DNA from: Bordetella genomosp. 8
GTDB lineage: Bacteria; Pseudomonadota; Gammaproteobacteria; Burkholderiales; Burkholderiaceae_B
Direction: 5' to 3'
NCBI RefSeq assembly: GCF_002119685.1
Contig: NZ_CP021108.1
Span: 4,836,001-4,900,000, forward strand
DNA length: 64,000 nt
The notes beneath the pieces were generated by a model that ran no database searches, was not told the origin of the DNA, and saw nothing but the letters and a program-made list of their open reading frames with translations. A program made the translations under genes and the position numbers. Below are positions 1 through 9,378 of the stretch, piece by piece (positions within the stretch are counted from its first letter, which is position 1; each line of letters starts with the position of its first letter).

Positions 1-1
1 C

Positions 2-301
2 GACGGCCGCCTGACGAAGGCGTCGCTGACGCAAACCGCCAGCCAGAACATGGACATCAGGAAGTACGTGGGTGGCGAAATGCAGGAGCGCCTGAATACG
101 CCGTCGTCGGTGTCGCGCAGCTGGGACATGCTGCACCTGATCCAGGCCAGCATGCCCAAGGACGATGGCTCGGCCACCGAGCAGGACCGCGCCAACTGGC
201 GCAATACCCTGTCCAACATCAACAACCTGGTCCTGCTGAAGTCCGATCCGTCGCAACTGCGCGACGCCCAGCTGGCCGGCGCCAAGGAAACCGCCCGCTG
301 A
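2..301 (+). CDS. C-terminal fragment of an unidentified protein
   Basis: An open frame runs from the window edge to a TGA at 299-301, giving about 99 residues of a protein whose start lies outside the window. The tail is hydrophilic and predicted helical, with no membrane segment or motif I can name. An internal ATG at 50 has no convincing ribosome site, and the frame is open upstream of it, so I treat this as a 5'-truncated gene. It is separated by 97 bp from the acyltransferase gene that follows on the same strand. I do not recognise the family. Confidence 0.6.
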   Translation, partial: DGRLTKASLTQTASQNMDIRKYVGGEMQERLNTPSSVSRSWDMLHLIQASMPKDDGSATEQDRANWRNTLSNINNLVLLKSDPSQLRDAQLAGAKETAR

Positions 302-398
302 AACCCCGGGGTCCCGCCCCGACCCACGCGAGGGACAACCGCGCGGTCGATGTGACCCACCCGATGCTCGCCTTCAAACCGCCGCATCGGACCGCGCA

Positions 399-1478
399 AT
401 GGACTCTCACCGAAGCAATAATTTCGACGCTTTACGCATCGCCCTGGCCCTGATCGTGATGGGCGCACATCTCGCCGGGATCACCGGACTACCGGAATTC
501 CAGGCCTTCCTGCCTTTCCTCGATTCCGATTTCGCCGTCAAGGCCTTCTTTGTCGCCAGCGGCTTCCTGGTCATGCGCAGCTACCAGTCCAGTCGCTCCC
601 TGCGGGATTTCGCCGCGAAGCGGGTGCGACGCATCTATCCCGCGTACGCGTGCGCCATCCTGCTGTGCCTGGCCATAGGCGCATGCATGACCGAGCTTGC
701 GCCTGCCGAATTCTGGCGCTCGCCCGCGACCTGGACCTATCTCGCGGCCAATGCGTTCTTCCTGAACTTCCTCCAGCCCACCTTGCCCGGCGTATTCGCC
801 GCCAACCCGATGCCCGCCATGGATGGCGCGCTGTGGACGTTGAAAATCGAGCTCGCGTTGTATTTTTGCGTGCCGGTAATCTGCTGGCTGTTCAGGCGCT
901 TTCGCGCCTTGCCCGTAGCCCTCGTGCTGACCGCGGCCAGCATCGCATGGGTATATGTTTTCCTGAGCCTGGTCGGTTCGCCGGTGATCGCGCGCCAGTT
1001 CCCGGGGCAGTTGTCGTTCTTCGTCCTGGGATCGTTGTTCGCCAGCGACGCACGCCTCCTCGCCAGGTCCGTCTATCTTGCGCCAATTTCGGCCGTCGCC
1101 TGGTGGGCCGCCCGCGGGACCAGATTCGAGTTGCTCATGCAGCCGTTCTTCTATGCGAGCCTGACCATACTCCTGGCACATGGCGGCCGCCTCCATTTGC
1201 CCGCGGGCCGATGCGGCGACCCGTCGTACGGGATCTATCTCTACCATTTCCCCATCATCCAGGCACTGCTGGCGCTGGGTTTGTTCGACCATCCCTGGTG
1301 GGGCTTTACGGCTAGCGTGGCCTTGACGGTATCGGCCGCGTACCTGTCCTGGCACCTGCTGGAGCGCCCTCTCCTGGCGCAACCGGTGCTCATCCGCGCG
1401 AATATAACGCTTGACGGCCAGGGGCGCTGCCCTCATAGTGCCCGCAGATCCTCAAGTGCCCTCGATTCCGTTCGGTAG
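399..1478 (+). CDS. Acyltransferase family 3 (OafA/YrhL-like) membrane protein
   Basis: A 359-residue polytopic inner-membrane protein of the acyltransferase-3 family, which transfers acyl (often O-acetyl) groups to surface sugars. The N-terminus carries the family pattern: FDALRI, a G-AHL segment where the catalytic His lies, then FFVASGFL and the basic RRIYPAY motif around residues 50-80. About ten hydrophobic segments follow, with a late YGIYLYHFPI motif. Residues after about 325 look non-membrane and poorly conserved. It is the nearest gene beyond the 3' end of the capsule operon, on the other strand, so a role in O-acetylating a surface polysaccharide is possible but only an inference. 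Confidence 0.85.
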   Translation: MDSHRSNNFDALRIALALIVMGAHLAGITGLPEFQAFLPFLDSDFAVKAFFVASGFLVMRSYQSSRSLRDFAAKRVRRIYPAYACAILLCLAIGACMTELAPAEFWRSPATWTYLAANAFFLNFLQPTLPGVFAANPMPAMDGALWTLKIELALYFCVPVICWLFRRFRALPVALVLTAASIAWVYVFLSLVGSPVIARQFPGQLSFFVLGSLFASDARLLARSVYLAPISAVAWWAARGTRFELLMQPFFYASLTILLAHGGRLHLPAGRCGDPSYGIYLYHFPIIQALLALGLFDHPWWGFTASVALTVSAAYLSWHLLERPLLAQPVLIRANITLDGQGRCPHSARRSSSALDSVR

Positions 1479-1569
1479 TGTGCGAGCCTAGTAGTGCGCC
1501 ATCATTGTCCATGTCCTGCCTTGATCATCTGCCCCCTGGACTCATGTCCATCATTAATCAAGGAATCTC

Positions 1570-1773
1570 ATGGAAACCGGTATCGTCAAGTGGTTCAACT
1601 CCGAAAAAGGCTTTGGCTTCATCATGCCTGACTCGGGCGGCAAGGATCTGTTCGCGCACTTCTCCGAAATCCAGGGCACGGGCCACCGTAACCTGCAGGA
1701 AAACCAGCGCGTGAGCTTCATCTCGGGCCAGGGCGCCAAGGGCCCCCAAGCCACCAAGATCACCCCGCTGTAA
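1570..1773 (+). CDS. Cold-shock domain protein (CspA family)
   Basis: A 67-residue single-domain cold-shock protein, an RNA/ssDNA-binding OB fold acting as an RNA chaperone in the cytoplasm. The start [18 protein letters not shown] contains RNP1 (KGFGFI) and the RNP2-like segment is DLFAHFSEI. Length is normal for the family. An AAGGA ribosome site lies just before the ATG. A 92-bp spacer separates it from the acyltransferase gene, and a strong inverted repeat lies downstream at 1840-1866. It is probably a monocistronic housekeeping or stress gene; which csp paralogue it is cannot be told from sequence alone. Confidence 0.95.
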   Translation: METGIVKWFNSEKGFGFIMPDSGGKDLFAHFSEIQGTGHRNLQENQRVSFISGQGAKGPQATKITPL

Positions 1774-1839
1774 GCAGTCCGCCCCGCCGCTCGAGCGGGG
1801 TCGCCTTCCCTTAAGGCTTTCCTTAAGGTTGGCCGCAAG

Positions 1840-1866
1840 CGAATAGCCCCGTCATGGGGCTATTCG
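1840..1866. terminator. Bidirectional hairpin terminator between csp and vexL
   Basis: A perfect 11-bp stem (CGAATAGCCCC pairing with GGGGCTATTCG) with a 5-nt GTCAT loop lies between two convergent genes and is followed on the plus strand by TGTTT. It could end both the csp transcript and the long capsule transcript. A weaker CCCCGC/GCGGGG hairpin lies at 1782-1800. T-tracts are poor, so the termination mechanism is inferred. Confidence 0.65.
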
Positions 1867-1928
1867 TGTTTGGCCGCACCCGCCGCTACCTGACCGCAGG
1901 GCAAATGGCCGTGTCGCATCCACGCCAC

Positions 1929-3140
1929 TCAGCGGCAGCCCGACCCGCTGCGGGCTTCGACGGCCGGCGGGACTTCATGCGTATTGCCAGCGAACCGGCG
2001 TATCTTCTGCGCCACATCCGCCGTCGGCGGCTCGTAGGCATAGCAATACGGCGGCGCGGGCACATCCTCGGGACGGTAGTCCTCCAGCACCGGCTTGGCG
2101 TCGCCCAGGTACAGATTGTCCTTCACGCGCAGGAAGGCCTTGAAATCCCGCTCATAACCGAAGGCGGCCTTCGACTTCTCGAAATTGCGGCGATCGGATC
2201 CCCCGTTGGGCAGGGCGCTTCTCTGCGGCGCGGTCGGGATGTACTTGCAGTAGTTCACCTTGACGCCTTCGACCGTGGGGAAGAATTCCGGCTCCATGCA
2301 CTTGCGCTGCGCCACGTTGCTGAACATATTTCCCTCGACCAGCGCGCGGGCTTCCAGGCTGAAGCTCATCCCGTAGAAATCCCAGTTTTCCACCAGGTTG
2401 TTGAACAGGTGGAACGTGCCGAATTGCGCCCGGGGATTGCGCTGCACGGTGTTGAAGAAGTAATTGTGGTGCAGCGTCACCCGCGCGATCTTGTCACGCT
2501 CGTAGTTCCGGTACAGATCCTTCGAGGTAATGTTATTGAGCAACATGACCTTGTCCGAGTCGTGAAACTTCGTCCATGACACCGTGACGTCGGTCGAACC
2601 GTTCTTCACGTTCAACAGCCGGTCCGACATGCGCGACAGATCCATGTGGTCCACCCACACGTCCTGGCTGCCATTGGCCACATTCACCGCCTGCGTCAGC
2701 CGGCTGAAACGGCCGTCTATCGTCAGGTGCGTCAGGATCACGTTCCGGCTGCCATAGACGCCCAATCCGTCATCGATCAAGGTGACCTGCCGGCCACGCC
2801 CGTCGATCGTCACGTTGGCGGGCACGCGCAGCTGCGACGCCAGCACGATGGTCATGTCCGAGGCGAAGCGTATCCACGTGGCGCCCTTGGCGTGCTGCAA
2901 GGCCGCGCGCAGGGTTCCGGGGCCCGCATCCTTGTCCGACGTCACCTCGACGAATTTCCCGCCCAGGCCACCCGTGGCATTGCGTCCATAGCCTTGCCGC
3001 TGCTGCAATAGCGACGCTACCGCGGGGCAGTGCTCATCGGGAATACGGCAGGTGTCCTCCGCAGCGGCGATGCCGCCATACGACACAACGAAAACGGCAA
3101 CGAAAGCAAGCAGCCAGCGCATCATCCTGTTCTCCTTCAT
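1929..3140 (-). CDS. vexL: Periplasmic polysaccharide lyase, PL1 fold, VexL-like Vi-antigen depolymerase
   Basis: A 403-residue secreted parallel beta-helix lyase. An N-terminal signal peptide ends near residue 27 (IAAA-ED). PL1 features are clear: WVDHMDLS at about 162-169, NVKNGS, a [11 protein letters not shown] block near 188-197, and a QRNPRAQFG segment where R234 matches the catalytic Arg of pectate lyases. Pectate is poly-galacturonate, while Vi antigen is poly-GalNAcA with the same alpha-1,4 geometry. Known Achromobacter Vi loci carry a periplasmic lyase, VexL, with this fold. The gene is last in the capsule operon and its ATG overlaps the tviC stop by four bases, so substrate and role as Vi lyase are inferred from context. 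Confidence 0.85.
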   Translation of the reverse strand: MKENRMMRWLLAFVAVFVVSYGGIAAAEDTCRIPDEHCPAVASLLQQRQGYGRNATGGLGGKFVEVTSDKDAGPGTLRAALQHAKGATWIRFASDMTIVLASQLRVPANVTIDGRGRQVTLIDDGLGVYGSRNVILTHLTIDGRFSRLTQAVNVANGSQDVWVDHMDLSRMSDRLLNVKNGSTDVTVSWTKFHDSDKVMLLNNITSKDLYRNYERDKIARVTLHHNYFFNTVQRNPRAQFGTFHLFNNLVENWDFYGMSFSLEARALVEGNMFSNVAQRKCMEPEFFPTVEGVKVNYCKYIPTAPQRSALPNGGSDRRNFEKSKAAFGYERDFKAFLRVKDNLYLGDAKPVLEDYRPEDVPAPPYCYAYEPPTADVAQKIRRFAGNTHEVPPAVEARSGSGCR

Positions 3141-4228
3141 GCGTACGCCTGGGCGGTCAGGAAGCCGACATACCAGGGCAGCGCCTGCACCATCCCGCGC
3201 CGCAGGTCGACCAGCGGGACGTAGCCGATGCCCGCTTGCGCCTTGGACACGTCGGCCTGCGAATGGCGCACGTCGCCGGCACGGAAGGGGCGGTACTCGG
3301 GCGCAAGTCCATACTCGAAGCCACGCGACGCCAGCCCGTCACGGATGATGCCGAACAGATCGTTGAGCGTCGTGCGGCCGCCGACCGCGACGTTGTACAC
3401 CTCGCTTGCCTCGGCGGCCTGCCGCAATGCCGCGCGCAGATTGGCCTGCACGACATTTCCGATGAAGCAGAAATCACGGCTCGTTTCGCCGTCGCCGTTG
3501 ATCTGCACGGGCTGGCGCTGGATCATGGACGCAATCCATTTCGGGATCACCGCCGCGTACGCACCGTCCGGATCCTGCCGCGGGCCGAACACGTTGAAGT
3601 AGCGCAGGCCCGTCGACGCATAACCATAGGTCCGTGCATACACGTCCGCATAGATCTCGTCCATGAGCTTGGTCGCCGCATAAGGCGACAATGGCTTGCC
3701 GATCCTGTCTTCGCGCTTCGGCAGGTTGGGCTCGTCGCCGTAGGTCGAACTGGACGCGGCATAGACGAAACCCCGGATCGATGCGCGCCGAGCGGCGTCC
3801 AGCATGTTCAGGAAACCCGAGACGTTCACCTCGTGAGACGTCAGCGGATCCTTCACGGAGCGCGGTACGGAGCCCAGGGCGGCCTGGTGCAGCACGTAGT
3901 CGACGCCGGCCACGGCGCGCTCGCAGGCGCCGATGTCGCGGATGTCCGCCTCATGCAGCGCGAAGCGCACCCAGCGATCCTCGCCGACATTCCTGCGAAC
4001 CTCGTCAAGGTTGCGCCGGTGCCCCGTCGAAAAATTGTCCAGTCCGCGCACGTCCTGGCCGAGCAGCAGCAAGGTTTCCACCAGATTGGAGCCGATGAAT
4101 CCGGCCGCGCCGGTCACCAGCCAGCAGCGCCGCCGCGCCAGCAGCGCATCGCGCAGGTCGCGCTGGGTATCGTCGAGCAGCCATGGCGGCAGTGTCGTAT
4201 CGCCTTGCAAGCCGGTTGTGTTCGTCAT
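3137..4228 (-). CDS. tviC: UDP-N-acetylglucosamine 4-epimerase (WbpP/TviC/VipB)
   Basis: A 363-residue cytoplasmic short-chain dehydrogenase-type epimerase, closely resembling WbpP/TviC, that interconverts UDP-GlcNAc/GlcNAcA and UDP-GalNAc/GalNAcA. The NAD site is TGAAGFIG at 39-46, the SSS catalytic region at 159-161 and the YxxxK pair is Y183/K187. The block VPRSVKDP is typical of the 4-epimerases acting on N-acetylated sugars. A longer open frame reaches 4360, but the ATG at 4228 overlaps the vexE stop in an ATGA and gives the family length. In Salmonella this gene lies second in the operon; here it sits between vexE and vexL. With TviB it makes the UDP-GalNAcA precursor. Confidence 0.93.
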   Translation of the reverse strand: MTNTTGLQGDTTLPPWLLDDTQRDLRDALLARRRCWLVTGAAGFIGSNLVETLLLLGQDVRGLDNFSTGHRRNLDEVRRNVGEDRWVRFALHEADIRDIGACERAVAGVDYVLHQAALGSVPRSVKDPLTSHEVNVSGFLNMLDAARRASIRGFVYAASSSTYGDEPNLPKREDRIGKPLSPYAATKLMDEIYADVYARTYGYASTGLRYFNVFGPRQDPDGAYAAVIPKWIASMIQRQPVQINGDGETSRDFCFIGNVVQANLRAALRQAAEASEVYNVAVGGRTTLNDLFGIIRDGLASRGFEYGLAPEYRPFRAGDVRHSQADVSKAQAGIGYVPLVDLRRGMVQALPWYVGFLTAQAYA

Positions 4229-6156
4229 GTCATCGAGTCCTGTTGGTCCGCGGAACGATCGGGCGTCTTGACGTGGCGCCAGATTCCGCCGCTCAGGCGC
4301 AGGTTCTCCGGCGCGCCCGCCAGATGTTCCCTGAGCCGTTCGAAATATGCCTGCCGCCACCGCAGCGCGTACGCCTCGGCATCCTCGCCGGCCGCGGCTT
4401 CAGGCAGCATTTCCAAGGTGAAAGCCACCCGTCCGTTTTCCCAGCGTGGCGCGTAGAACACCGAAGGCACGCGCAGCCGATGCGCCATATGGGATGCGAA
4501 AGCCGAGTAGGTCACCTCCTGGCCTTCGAAGATCGTGCGCGGCGCCGCCGGGTTCGCGGCGCCGTCGATGGCGATGCACAGCACATACCCCGACCCGAGC
4601 GCCCGCATGCAGGCCTTGGCCACCTGCGCTTCGCTCTGGTCGGCGGTGGAGATCAAGGCCTCCGCATAGCTGGTCCGCGCGATATTGGGCGCGGTCGCCA
4701 GCCAGCGCGACGGGATGCCCACCAGTTCCAGCGCCATGAGGCCGGCATACATGGGTCCCACGTGCGCGGTGGCGACCACGACGCCGCGTCCGGCCGCCAG
4801 CAAGGGCGCGAAGAAGCGTTCGCCGCTGTCCAGTTCGCCGAGCAGCGCCATGGCCTCTTCCACCCGTTCTTCGCGGCACTCGATCCAGTCGAACAGCAGA
4901 TGGTCAACGAGATGGCCCCAGCGCGCCGCGCGTTCCCATTGCGGCCGGTCCACGTCCGCCCGGCCGCGCAGGGACCAGGCCCAGTCCAGCCGGGCCTGGG
5001 GTATCGGCGCGCTGTCGATGCGGTCCTGCAAGCCGTCCAGCGCTTCCTGGAAGCTGTCGGGCAGCCGCTCGCCACGCCGTGACACGTATTGCCGGAACAG
5101 GTCCTCGGCCTCCTGCGTGCGGCCGGCCTGCGAAAGCGCCGCGATCGCCGAACGCTGCCAGAGCAGGTTGTCCGGGGACTTCCGGTGCACGCTCAGGAAC
5201 TGCTCGGCTGCCTCCGCGTACTGCATCGAATACCGCAGCGCGCGCGCATGGAGCACCCGCGTCTGGTCCAGGTCCGGCGCCAGTTCCACCGCCTGCCGGA
5301 GCGGTTCCACCGCCGCCTTGTAGCGTCCGGCCCGCAGCAATGTCTCGCCGTACAGAGACAGCAGCCTGACGTCGCGCGGTGCGGCGCGCAGGCCGGCCTC
5401 GAAGTGGCCGGCCGCATGCACCTTGCGATCTTCGTCCGATCCGCGCCGGACATAGGCAAGCCCGAGATAGGTGCGCAGTGCCGGGCTGTCGTGGCCAGCG
5501 CCCAGCGCTGCCTCGCCGAAGCTGATGGCAGCCTCCGTCCTGCGATCCTCATACAAGGCTCGCACCGCCATCGCCGCCACACGTTCGTTGGGCAGACTGG
5601 CCGCATGCAGAAGTCCGGCCATGCGCGCCGCGGCCGCCATGTCGCCATCGCGCATGCAGGCCAGCATCCAGAAATGCGCCTCACCCGGCTCGTTCGCCAC
5701 GGTGTCCTCGGTGGCGCGCGCGACCTCGGCCGCGTCGGCCACGCGCCCCGCCTGCAGGCGCAGCTGGATGCGCGCGGCATGCAGCGATGCGCTTTCGGGC
5801 TGGATGCCGGCGGCCGCATCGGCCTCGGCGATCGCCCGTTCCCATTGCTCCGTCCGTCCCAGCAGGCTGGCGAGCAGGCGCCGCTCGTCAACCTGCGACG
5901 GATACGCGGCGACCAGCACATCGAGCGCGGCGATCGCGGCCGCGAAGGCGCCCTCGCGCACATAAGGCGATACCAGCAGGCGCCGTACATCGCGCCGGCC
6001 GTCCGCGGCCCGCACCAGGGCCGGGTCCAGCGCCTGTATCGCGGCGACGGGTTCAGCCGACGCGCGAATCTGCCTGATGGCATCGACCAGCCGGGATGCA
6101 TCGCCGGATGCCGTGTCACGCCTTTCCGCATCTCGATCAGCCAGGATATCAACCAT
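4225..6156 (-). CDS. vexE: VexE-like capsule protein: TPR region plus LpxL-related acyltransferase domain
   Basis: A 643-residue cytoplasmic protein similar in length and layout to VexE. Roughly the first 350 residues are TPR-like helical repeats. The rest resembles lipid A acyltransferases of the LpxL group, including [11 protein letters not shown] and [14 protein letters not shown]. In Salmonella, VexE is implicated in adding acyl chains to the reducing end of Vi polymer before export and surface retention. The usual LpxL H-x4-D/E pair is not visible: the His encoded at 4762-4764 has Tyr at the acid position. It overlaps vexD by 8 bp and tviC by 4 bp. Confidence 0.85.
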   Translation of the reverse strand: MVDILADRDAERRDTASGDASRLVDAIRQIRASAEPVAAIQALDPALVRAADGRRDVRRLLVSPYVREGAFAAAIAALDVLVAAYPSQVDERRLLASLLGRTEQWERAIAEADAAAGIQPESASLHAARIQLRLQAGRVADAAEVARATEDTVANEPGEAHFWMLACMRDGDMAAAARMAGLLHAASLPNERVAAMAVRALYEDRRTEAAISFGEAALGAGHDSPALRTYLGLAYVRRGSDEDRKVHAAGHFEAGLRAAPRDVRLLSLYGETLLRAGRYKAAVEPLRQAVELAPDLDQTRVLHARALRYSMQYAEAAEQFLSVHRKSPDNLLWQRSAIAALSQAGRTQEAEDLFRQYVSRRGERLPDSFQEALDGLQDRIDSAPIPQARLDWAWSLRGRADVDRPQWERAARWGHLVDHLLFDWIECREERVEEAMALLGELDSGERFFAPLLAAGRGVVVATAHVGPMYAGLMALELVGIPSRWLATAPNIARTSYAEALISTADQSEAQVAKACMRALGSGYVLCIAIDGAANPAAPRTIFEGQEVTYSAFASHMAHRLRVPSVFYAPRWENGRVAFTLEMLPEAAAGEDAEAYALRWRQAYFERLREHLAGAPENLRLSGGIWRHVKTPDRSADQQDSMT

Positions 6157-7444
6157 GACGCAACCCCCTCAGCAAAGCCAGAGCTATACGGGTGATGAAC
6201 ATCAGCACGAAGCCGACCGCCAGGGCTTCCAGCAACAGGATCGGCATGCGCGGACTGCTGGGACGGTCCGTGGGCACGGGCTGCGCGATGATGGACAGAT
6301 AGCGCTGCAAGCGCAGGGCATCCACCATGGCCTGCTGGTAGGACTGCTGCGCCAGGGTCAGGTTCGAATCGGCGAACACCTGCGCATTGCGCAATCCTTC
6401 GTACGACTTCAGTTGCCGCGCCTCGGTATTGCCCTGGCCGCTCAGGCGATGGCGTAGCGCGACCAGCCGCTTCTGCAAGGCGGCGACCTGCAACTCGGCC
6501 GGCGCGAGCATGGGATGGTCCTTGTTGCCCAGCGCGCGGATCTTGTCCAGGTTGATCTGCGCGTTGCTCAACTCGCCTTCGAGCTGGCCGGACAGGTTCA
6601 GCAGCATCGCCACCGACGCCGTCGGATCGATATTGCCGTGCGCGGTCCGCCAGGCCGTCAGGGCGTCCCGGGCCTCCAGCGCCTTCTGCTCCGCGCGCCT
6701 GACGGACTCCAGGCTGACCTTCAGCTTGTCAGCCACGCCCTTCTCGTTCAGCCGGCTCACGAAATCTTCCGCCAGGTGTATCAGCGCCTTCGACAGGACG
6801 GCCGCGTCGTCGGGCGAAAACGCGCTGACGCGCAATACGTCGATCTGCTCCAGCACGTTGAAGGAAACCTGGACCGCCGACTGGTAGGCCCGGTAGAGCT
6901 CGTCCTCGCTCGCGTCCTCCGACAGTCGATTGATCGGGTCCAGCCCACCATGGGACAGGTAGCGACGCAGGCCGATGGCCTGGTCCAGCTGGCGCATGCA
7001 ATCGCGCGACTTCAGGAAATCGCTGACCGCCCAGCCGTCCACGAAGCCGCCCAGCATGCCCGCCATGTTGCCGGTGGTGAGCAGGTTCGCCGCACCGCCG
7101 CCGCCGGATTGCTGCCCGGCGCCGGATTGCACGAAGAAACGCGACTCGGCCTCGTAGCGCGGCGTCGCGATCAACAACACATAGACCAGGGCCAGCGCCA
7201 CCGGGGCCAGCACGATGAGCGCACTGACCAGACGATCGCGGCGACGCGCGCGCAGCGCGGCGCGCCGCTCGCGGCCGCGGCGCTCGACCTCCGACTGGGC
7301 CTCAGAGACCGAGCTGGCTGTCGCCGAATCCGCTTCCGTAAGCGTCTTCCCCGGCGCTTCCGGACTCGCTCCGGGATCGTCTTGGCGGATACTTGCGGAT
7401 GCACCCGTCGAGGTCGTCTTCGATTCTGAGCGTGCTTCCTTCAT
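6149..7444 (-). CDS. vexD: Capsule export inner-membrane protein VexD/KpsE (PCP-3)
   Basis: A 431-residue polysaccharide co-polymerase-type protein that bridges the ABC exporter to the outer-membrane channel. It has a long polar N-terminus (about 70 residues), a first membrane segment near 73-92 (LVSALIVLAPVALALVYVLL), a large periplasmic coiled region and a second membrane segment near 403-424 just after a proline-rich PxxPRMP motif. This is the KpsE/CtrB/BexC topology. The ATG at 7444 lies inside vexC, whose stop is at 7302, so the first 47 codons are read in two frames. Its 3' end overlaps vexE by 8 bp. No later ATG would keep the first membrane segment. Confidence 0.92.
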   Translation of the reverse strand: MKEARSESKTTSTGASASIRQDDPGASPEAPGKTLTEADSATASSVSEAQSEVERRGRERRAALRARRRDRLVSALIVLAPVALALVYVLLIATPRYEAESRFFVQSGAGQQSGGGGAANLLTTGNMAGMLGGFVDGWAVSDFLKSRDCMRQLDQAIGLRRYLSHGGLDPINRLSEDASEDELYRAYQSAVQVSFNVLEQIDVLRVSAFSPDDAAVLSKALIHLAEDFVSRLNEKGVADKLKVSLESVRRAEQKALEARDALTAWRTAHGNIDPTASVAMLLNLSGQLEGELSNAQINLDKIRALGNKDHPMLAPAELQVAALQKRLVALRHRLSGQGNTEARQLKSYEGLRNAQVFADSNLTLAQQSYQQAMVDALRLQRYLSIIAQPVPTDRPSSPRMPILLLEALAVGFVLMFITRIALALLRGLRHG

Positions 7445-8021
7445 ACACTAAGCCTTTGAAGCAATAGTCCGCCATCTGGTTCTGGCGATAACTTGAAAAA
7501 ATAAGCGTGCGGCCTACCAGGCGCTCCTCGAACAATGCAAGCCAGAGCCGGGTGAAACGGCAAGGCTCGAACGGTATCGCCCCCTCGATCACATACACAT
7601 CGAACGCGGGCGCCAGCGCCAGCGCGAACGAGAACTCCTGCCTCGCATAAAGTGGCCAGTGCTCCATGGGACTGGACAACCACTTGGGATCGCTGACCAG
7701 GTCGGCAACCAGCTCCACGGTGTCGTCGGCGTCGAGTTCGTACATCTCGGATACGAACTCGATCATGCTCAGGCCGCTGGCCTTCCCGCGGATGAAACCT
7801 TGCCGGCCGATCGCCCAGGAAACGCTGCCGTCGTGCCTGACGTAGCCATGGCGCGGCGGACGCAAGCGGCACAGCACGTCGATGACCTGCCGGTGCAGCT
7901 CCGGCGTGGGCGACAGCAGCGCATAGCGTCCGACGGGCAGATCCAGATCGACGCCGGCCAGCAGCGTCTGCCGGCTGCCGAAGGCATAGGGTTCGTCGGT
8001 GACACCATTCAAATGGATCAT
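7302..8021 (-). CDS. vexC: VexC/KpsT-type ABC protein lacking a functional ATP site
   Basis: A 239-residue protein in the exact position of the capsule ABC ATPase. It aligns along its length with KpsT/VexC proteins, for example SVSWAIGRQGFIRGKASG matches the family block after the Walker A helix. However, the P-loop site reads YALLSPTPELHRQV with no GxGKS/T, the ABC signature is PLYARQEF instead of SSGM-type, and the Walker B site reads VYVIEGAI without the DE pair. The reading frame is intact and no other frame restores a P-loop. It would not be expected to hydrolyse ATP. The gene starts 9 bp after vexB and overlaps vexD by 143 bp. Membership is clear; activity is doubtful. Confidence 0.82.
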   Translation of the reverse strand: MIHLNGVTDEPYAFGSRQTLLAGVDLDLPVGRYALLSPTPELHRQVIDVLCRLRPPRHGYVRHDGSVSWAIGRQGFIRGKASGLSMIEFVSEMYELDADDTVELVADLVSDPKWLSSPMEHWPLYARQEFSFALALAPAFDVYVIEGAIPFEPCRFTRLWLALFEERLVGRTLIFSSYRQNQMADYCFKGLVYEGSTLRIEDDLDGCIRKYPPRRSRSESGSAGEDAYGSGFGDSQLGL

Positions 8022-8030
8022 CGCGGTTCC

Positions 8031-9377
8031 TCACATCGGCTGCACATTGCTGCGGGCCAGGCGCTCCGCCGCCAGCGAGATCACCGCCAGGAAAACCAGT
8101 GCGGTCAGGAAATAGCTCAAGCTGGCATCCTGTGACTTGTAGCTGTTGAAGTACGCCGAACGCAGTAGCTGCATGCCATGCGCGAACGGCGACCACAGAA
8201 AGTAGGGTTTCAGTTGCTCGGGCAATTGCTCCGATACGAAAAAAACCGCCGAAAAGATCTGCAGGAATCGCTCGATCACCGGCGCCAGCCTCAGGAAAAA
8301 ATGCCAGGCCGTGGCAATGGCGCCGAACAGCACGCCGACGGACGCGCCGCCCAAGGCCATCAGCACCACGAACAGCAGGAAGCCCGACCAGCTGGCCGGC
8401 AGGGTGATCCAGCCCAGCGTGCTGCCCGCGCCGATCAGCACGGCGAACACCACCACATACACGGAAACATAGATAAGCGCCTGCACCACCGCCCCCATCA
8501 GCGGCGTCACGCCCTGGAAGTTCAACATGCCGCGCGCCGACACATAGCTCGTGCTGCTGCGGAAGACGATCTGGCGAAACATGATCCAGGTGGTCGCCCC
8601 CAGCAGCGAGAAGGTCGGCACATCCATCCCCAGGATGTAATGGGTTCCCATCAGGAAATACAGAGACGAAATCAGCGTCAGCAGCACCACCGGGCCGACC
8701 AGCGCCCATAACAGGGCAATCCGGCTCTCACCGTGCATCACGCGCAGCTGATAGACGAACATCGGCAACAGCGTGCGCAGCCGAGGCCGTCCCTGGTCGA
8801 CGTCGCGGCCCGCGGGTGCCCCGTGCAAGGCGCGCAGGCGCGCACGCAGGATCGCCAGGTCGCGCGCCTCGTCCTCGGGCAGCTCGATCCGCAGCGCGAT
8901 ATCGTTGCGCGAAGCATGGCGGCGCGCGCTTTGCGCCTCGTCCTGCAGGCGCCGCCGTTCGCGCCGCTCATGCGCCTGGCCCAGCCGTTCGTCTTCCGCC
9001 GCCAGCCTGGCCGGCATATACCCCGGCGCAAACACATCGGCGCCCGCACGGATGTCCAACTCCAGCAGGCGCACCATGATGCGCAGGCGACGCCGGGGAA
9101 AATCCGCCGACGTGTCCGCGTAGCCATTGCGCTCGATCTCGGCGTCGAGCTCGGCCTGCACGGCTTCGTACACCGCCCGTCGCGCCGCCACGCTGTCATG
9201 CCGCTGGCCGCGCAGCCGCGCGACCAGCCGGGTCAACACCGACGCCGGCGATATGCTGGCGTCGGACAAGGCGGCCAGGTCCAGGCGCCAGGCCGCGATG
9301 CCTGCCCCTACCGTATAGCTGCGATCCTGCCGGCGCGCGCGCCAGTCCTTGATGCGGTCCTCATTGCTCGTCGACAC
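8031..9377 (-). CDS. vexB: Capsule ABC exporter permease VexB/KpsM with N-terminal extension
   Basis: A 448-residue protein. Residues from about 200 on form an ABC-2-type KpsM permease: membrane segments begin near ALLWALVGPVVLLTLISSLY and the C-terminus has PFAHGMQLLRSAYF, characteristic of KpsM. KpsM-type permeases are usually about 260 residues, so the first 195-200 residues are extra: a charged, arginine-rich helical region with RRAVYEAVQAEL near 65 and no membrane segment, probably cytoplasmic. The start is a GTG at 9377, one base after the vexA stop, which suggests translational coupling. It would form the transmembrane channel for the polymer with VexC. Confidence 0.9.
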   Translation of the reverse strand: MSTSNEDRIKDWRARRQDRSYTVGAGIAAWRLDLAALSDASISPASVLTRLVARLRGQRHDSVAARRAVYEAVQAELDAEIERNGYADTSADFPRRRLRIMVRLLELDIRAGADVFAPGYMPARLAAEDERLGQAHERRERRRLQDEAQSARRHASRNDIALRIELPEDEARDLAILRARLRALHGAPAGRDVDQGRPRLRTLLPMFVYQLRVMHGESRIALLWALVGPVVLLTLISSLYFLMGTHYILGMDVPTFSLLGATTWIMFRQIVFRSSTSYVSARGMLNFQGVTPLMGAVVQALIYVSVYVVVFAVLIGAGSTLGWITLPASWSGFLLFVVLMALGGASVGVLFGAIATAWHFFLRLAPVIERFLQIFSAVFFVSEQLPEQLKPYFLWSPFAHGMQLLRSAYFNSYKSQDASLSYFLTALVFLAVISLAAERLARSNVQPM

Positions 9378-9378
9378 G

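Noticed and set aside
7302..8021. Frameshift as the reason VexC lacks Walker A
   Set aside because: The alignment to VexC continues in one frame through the P-loop position and neither other frame encodes GxGKS, so substitution and not a frameshift is the cause.
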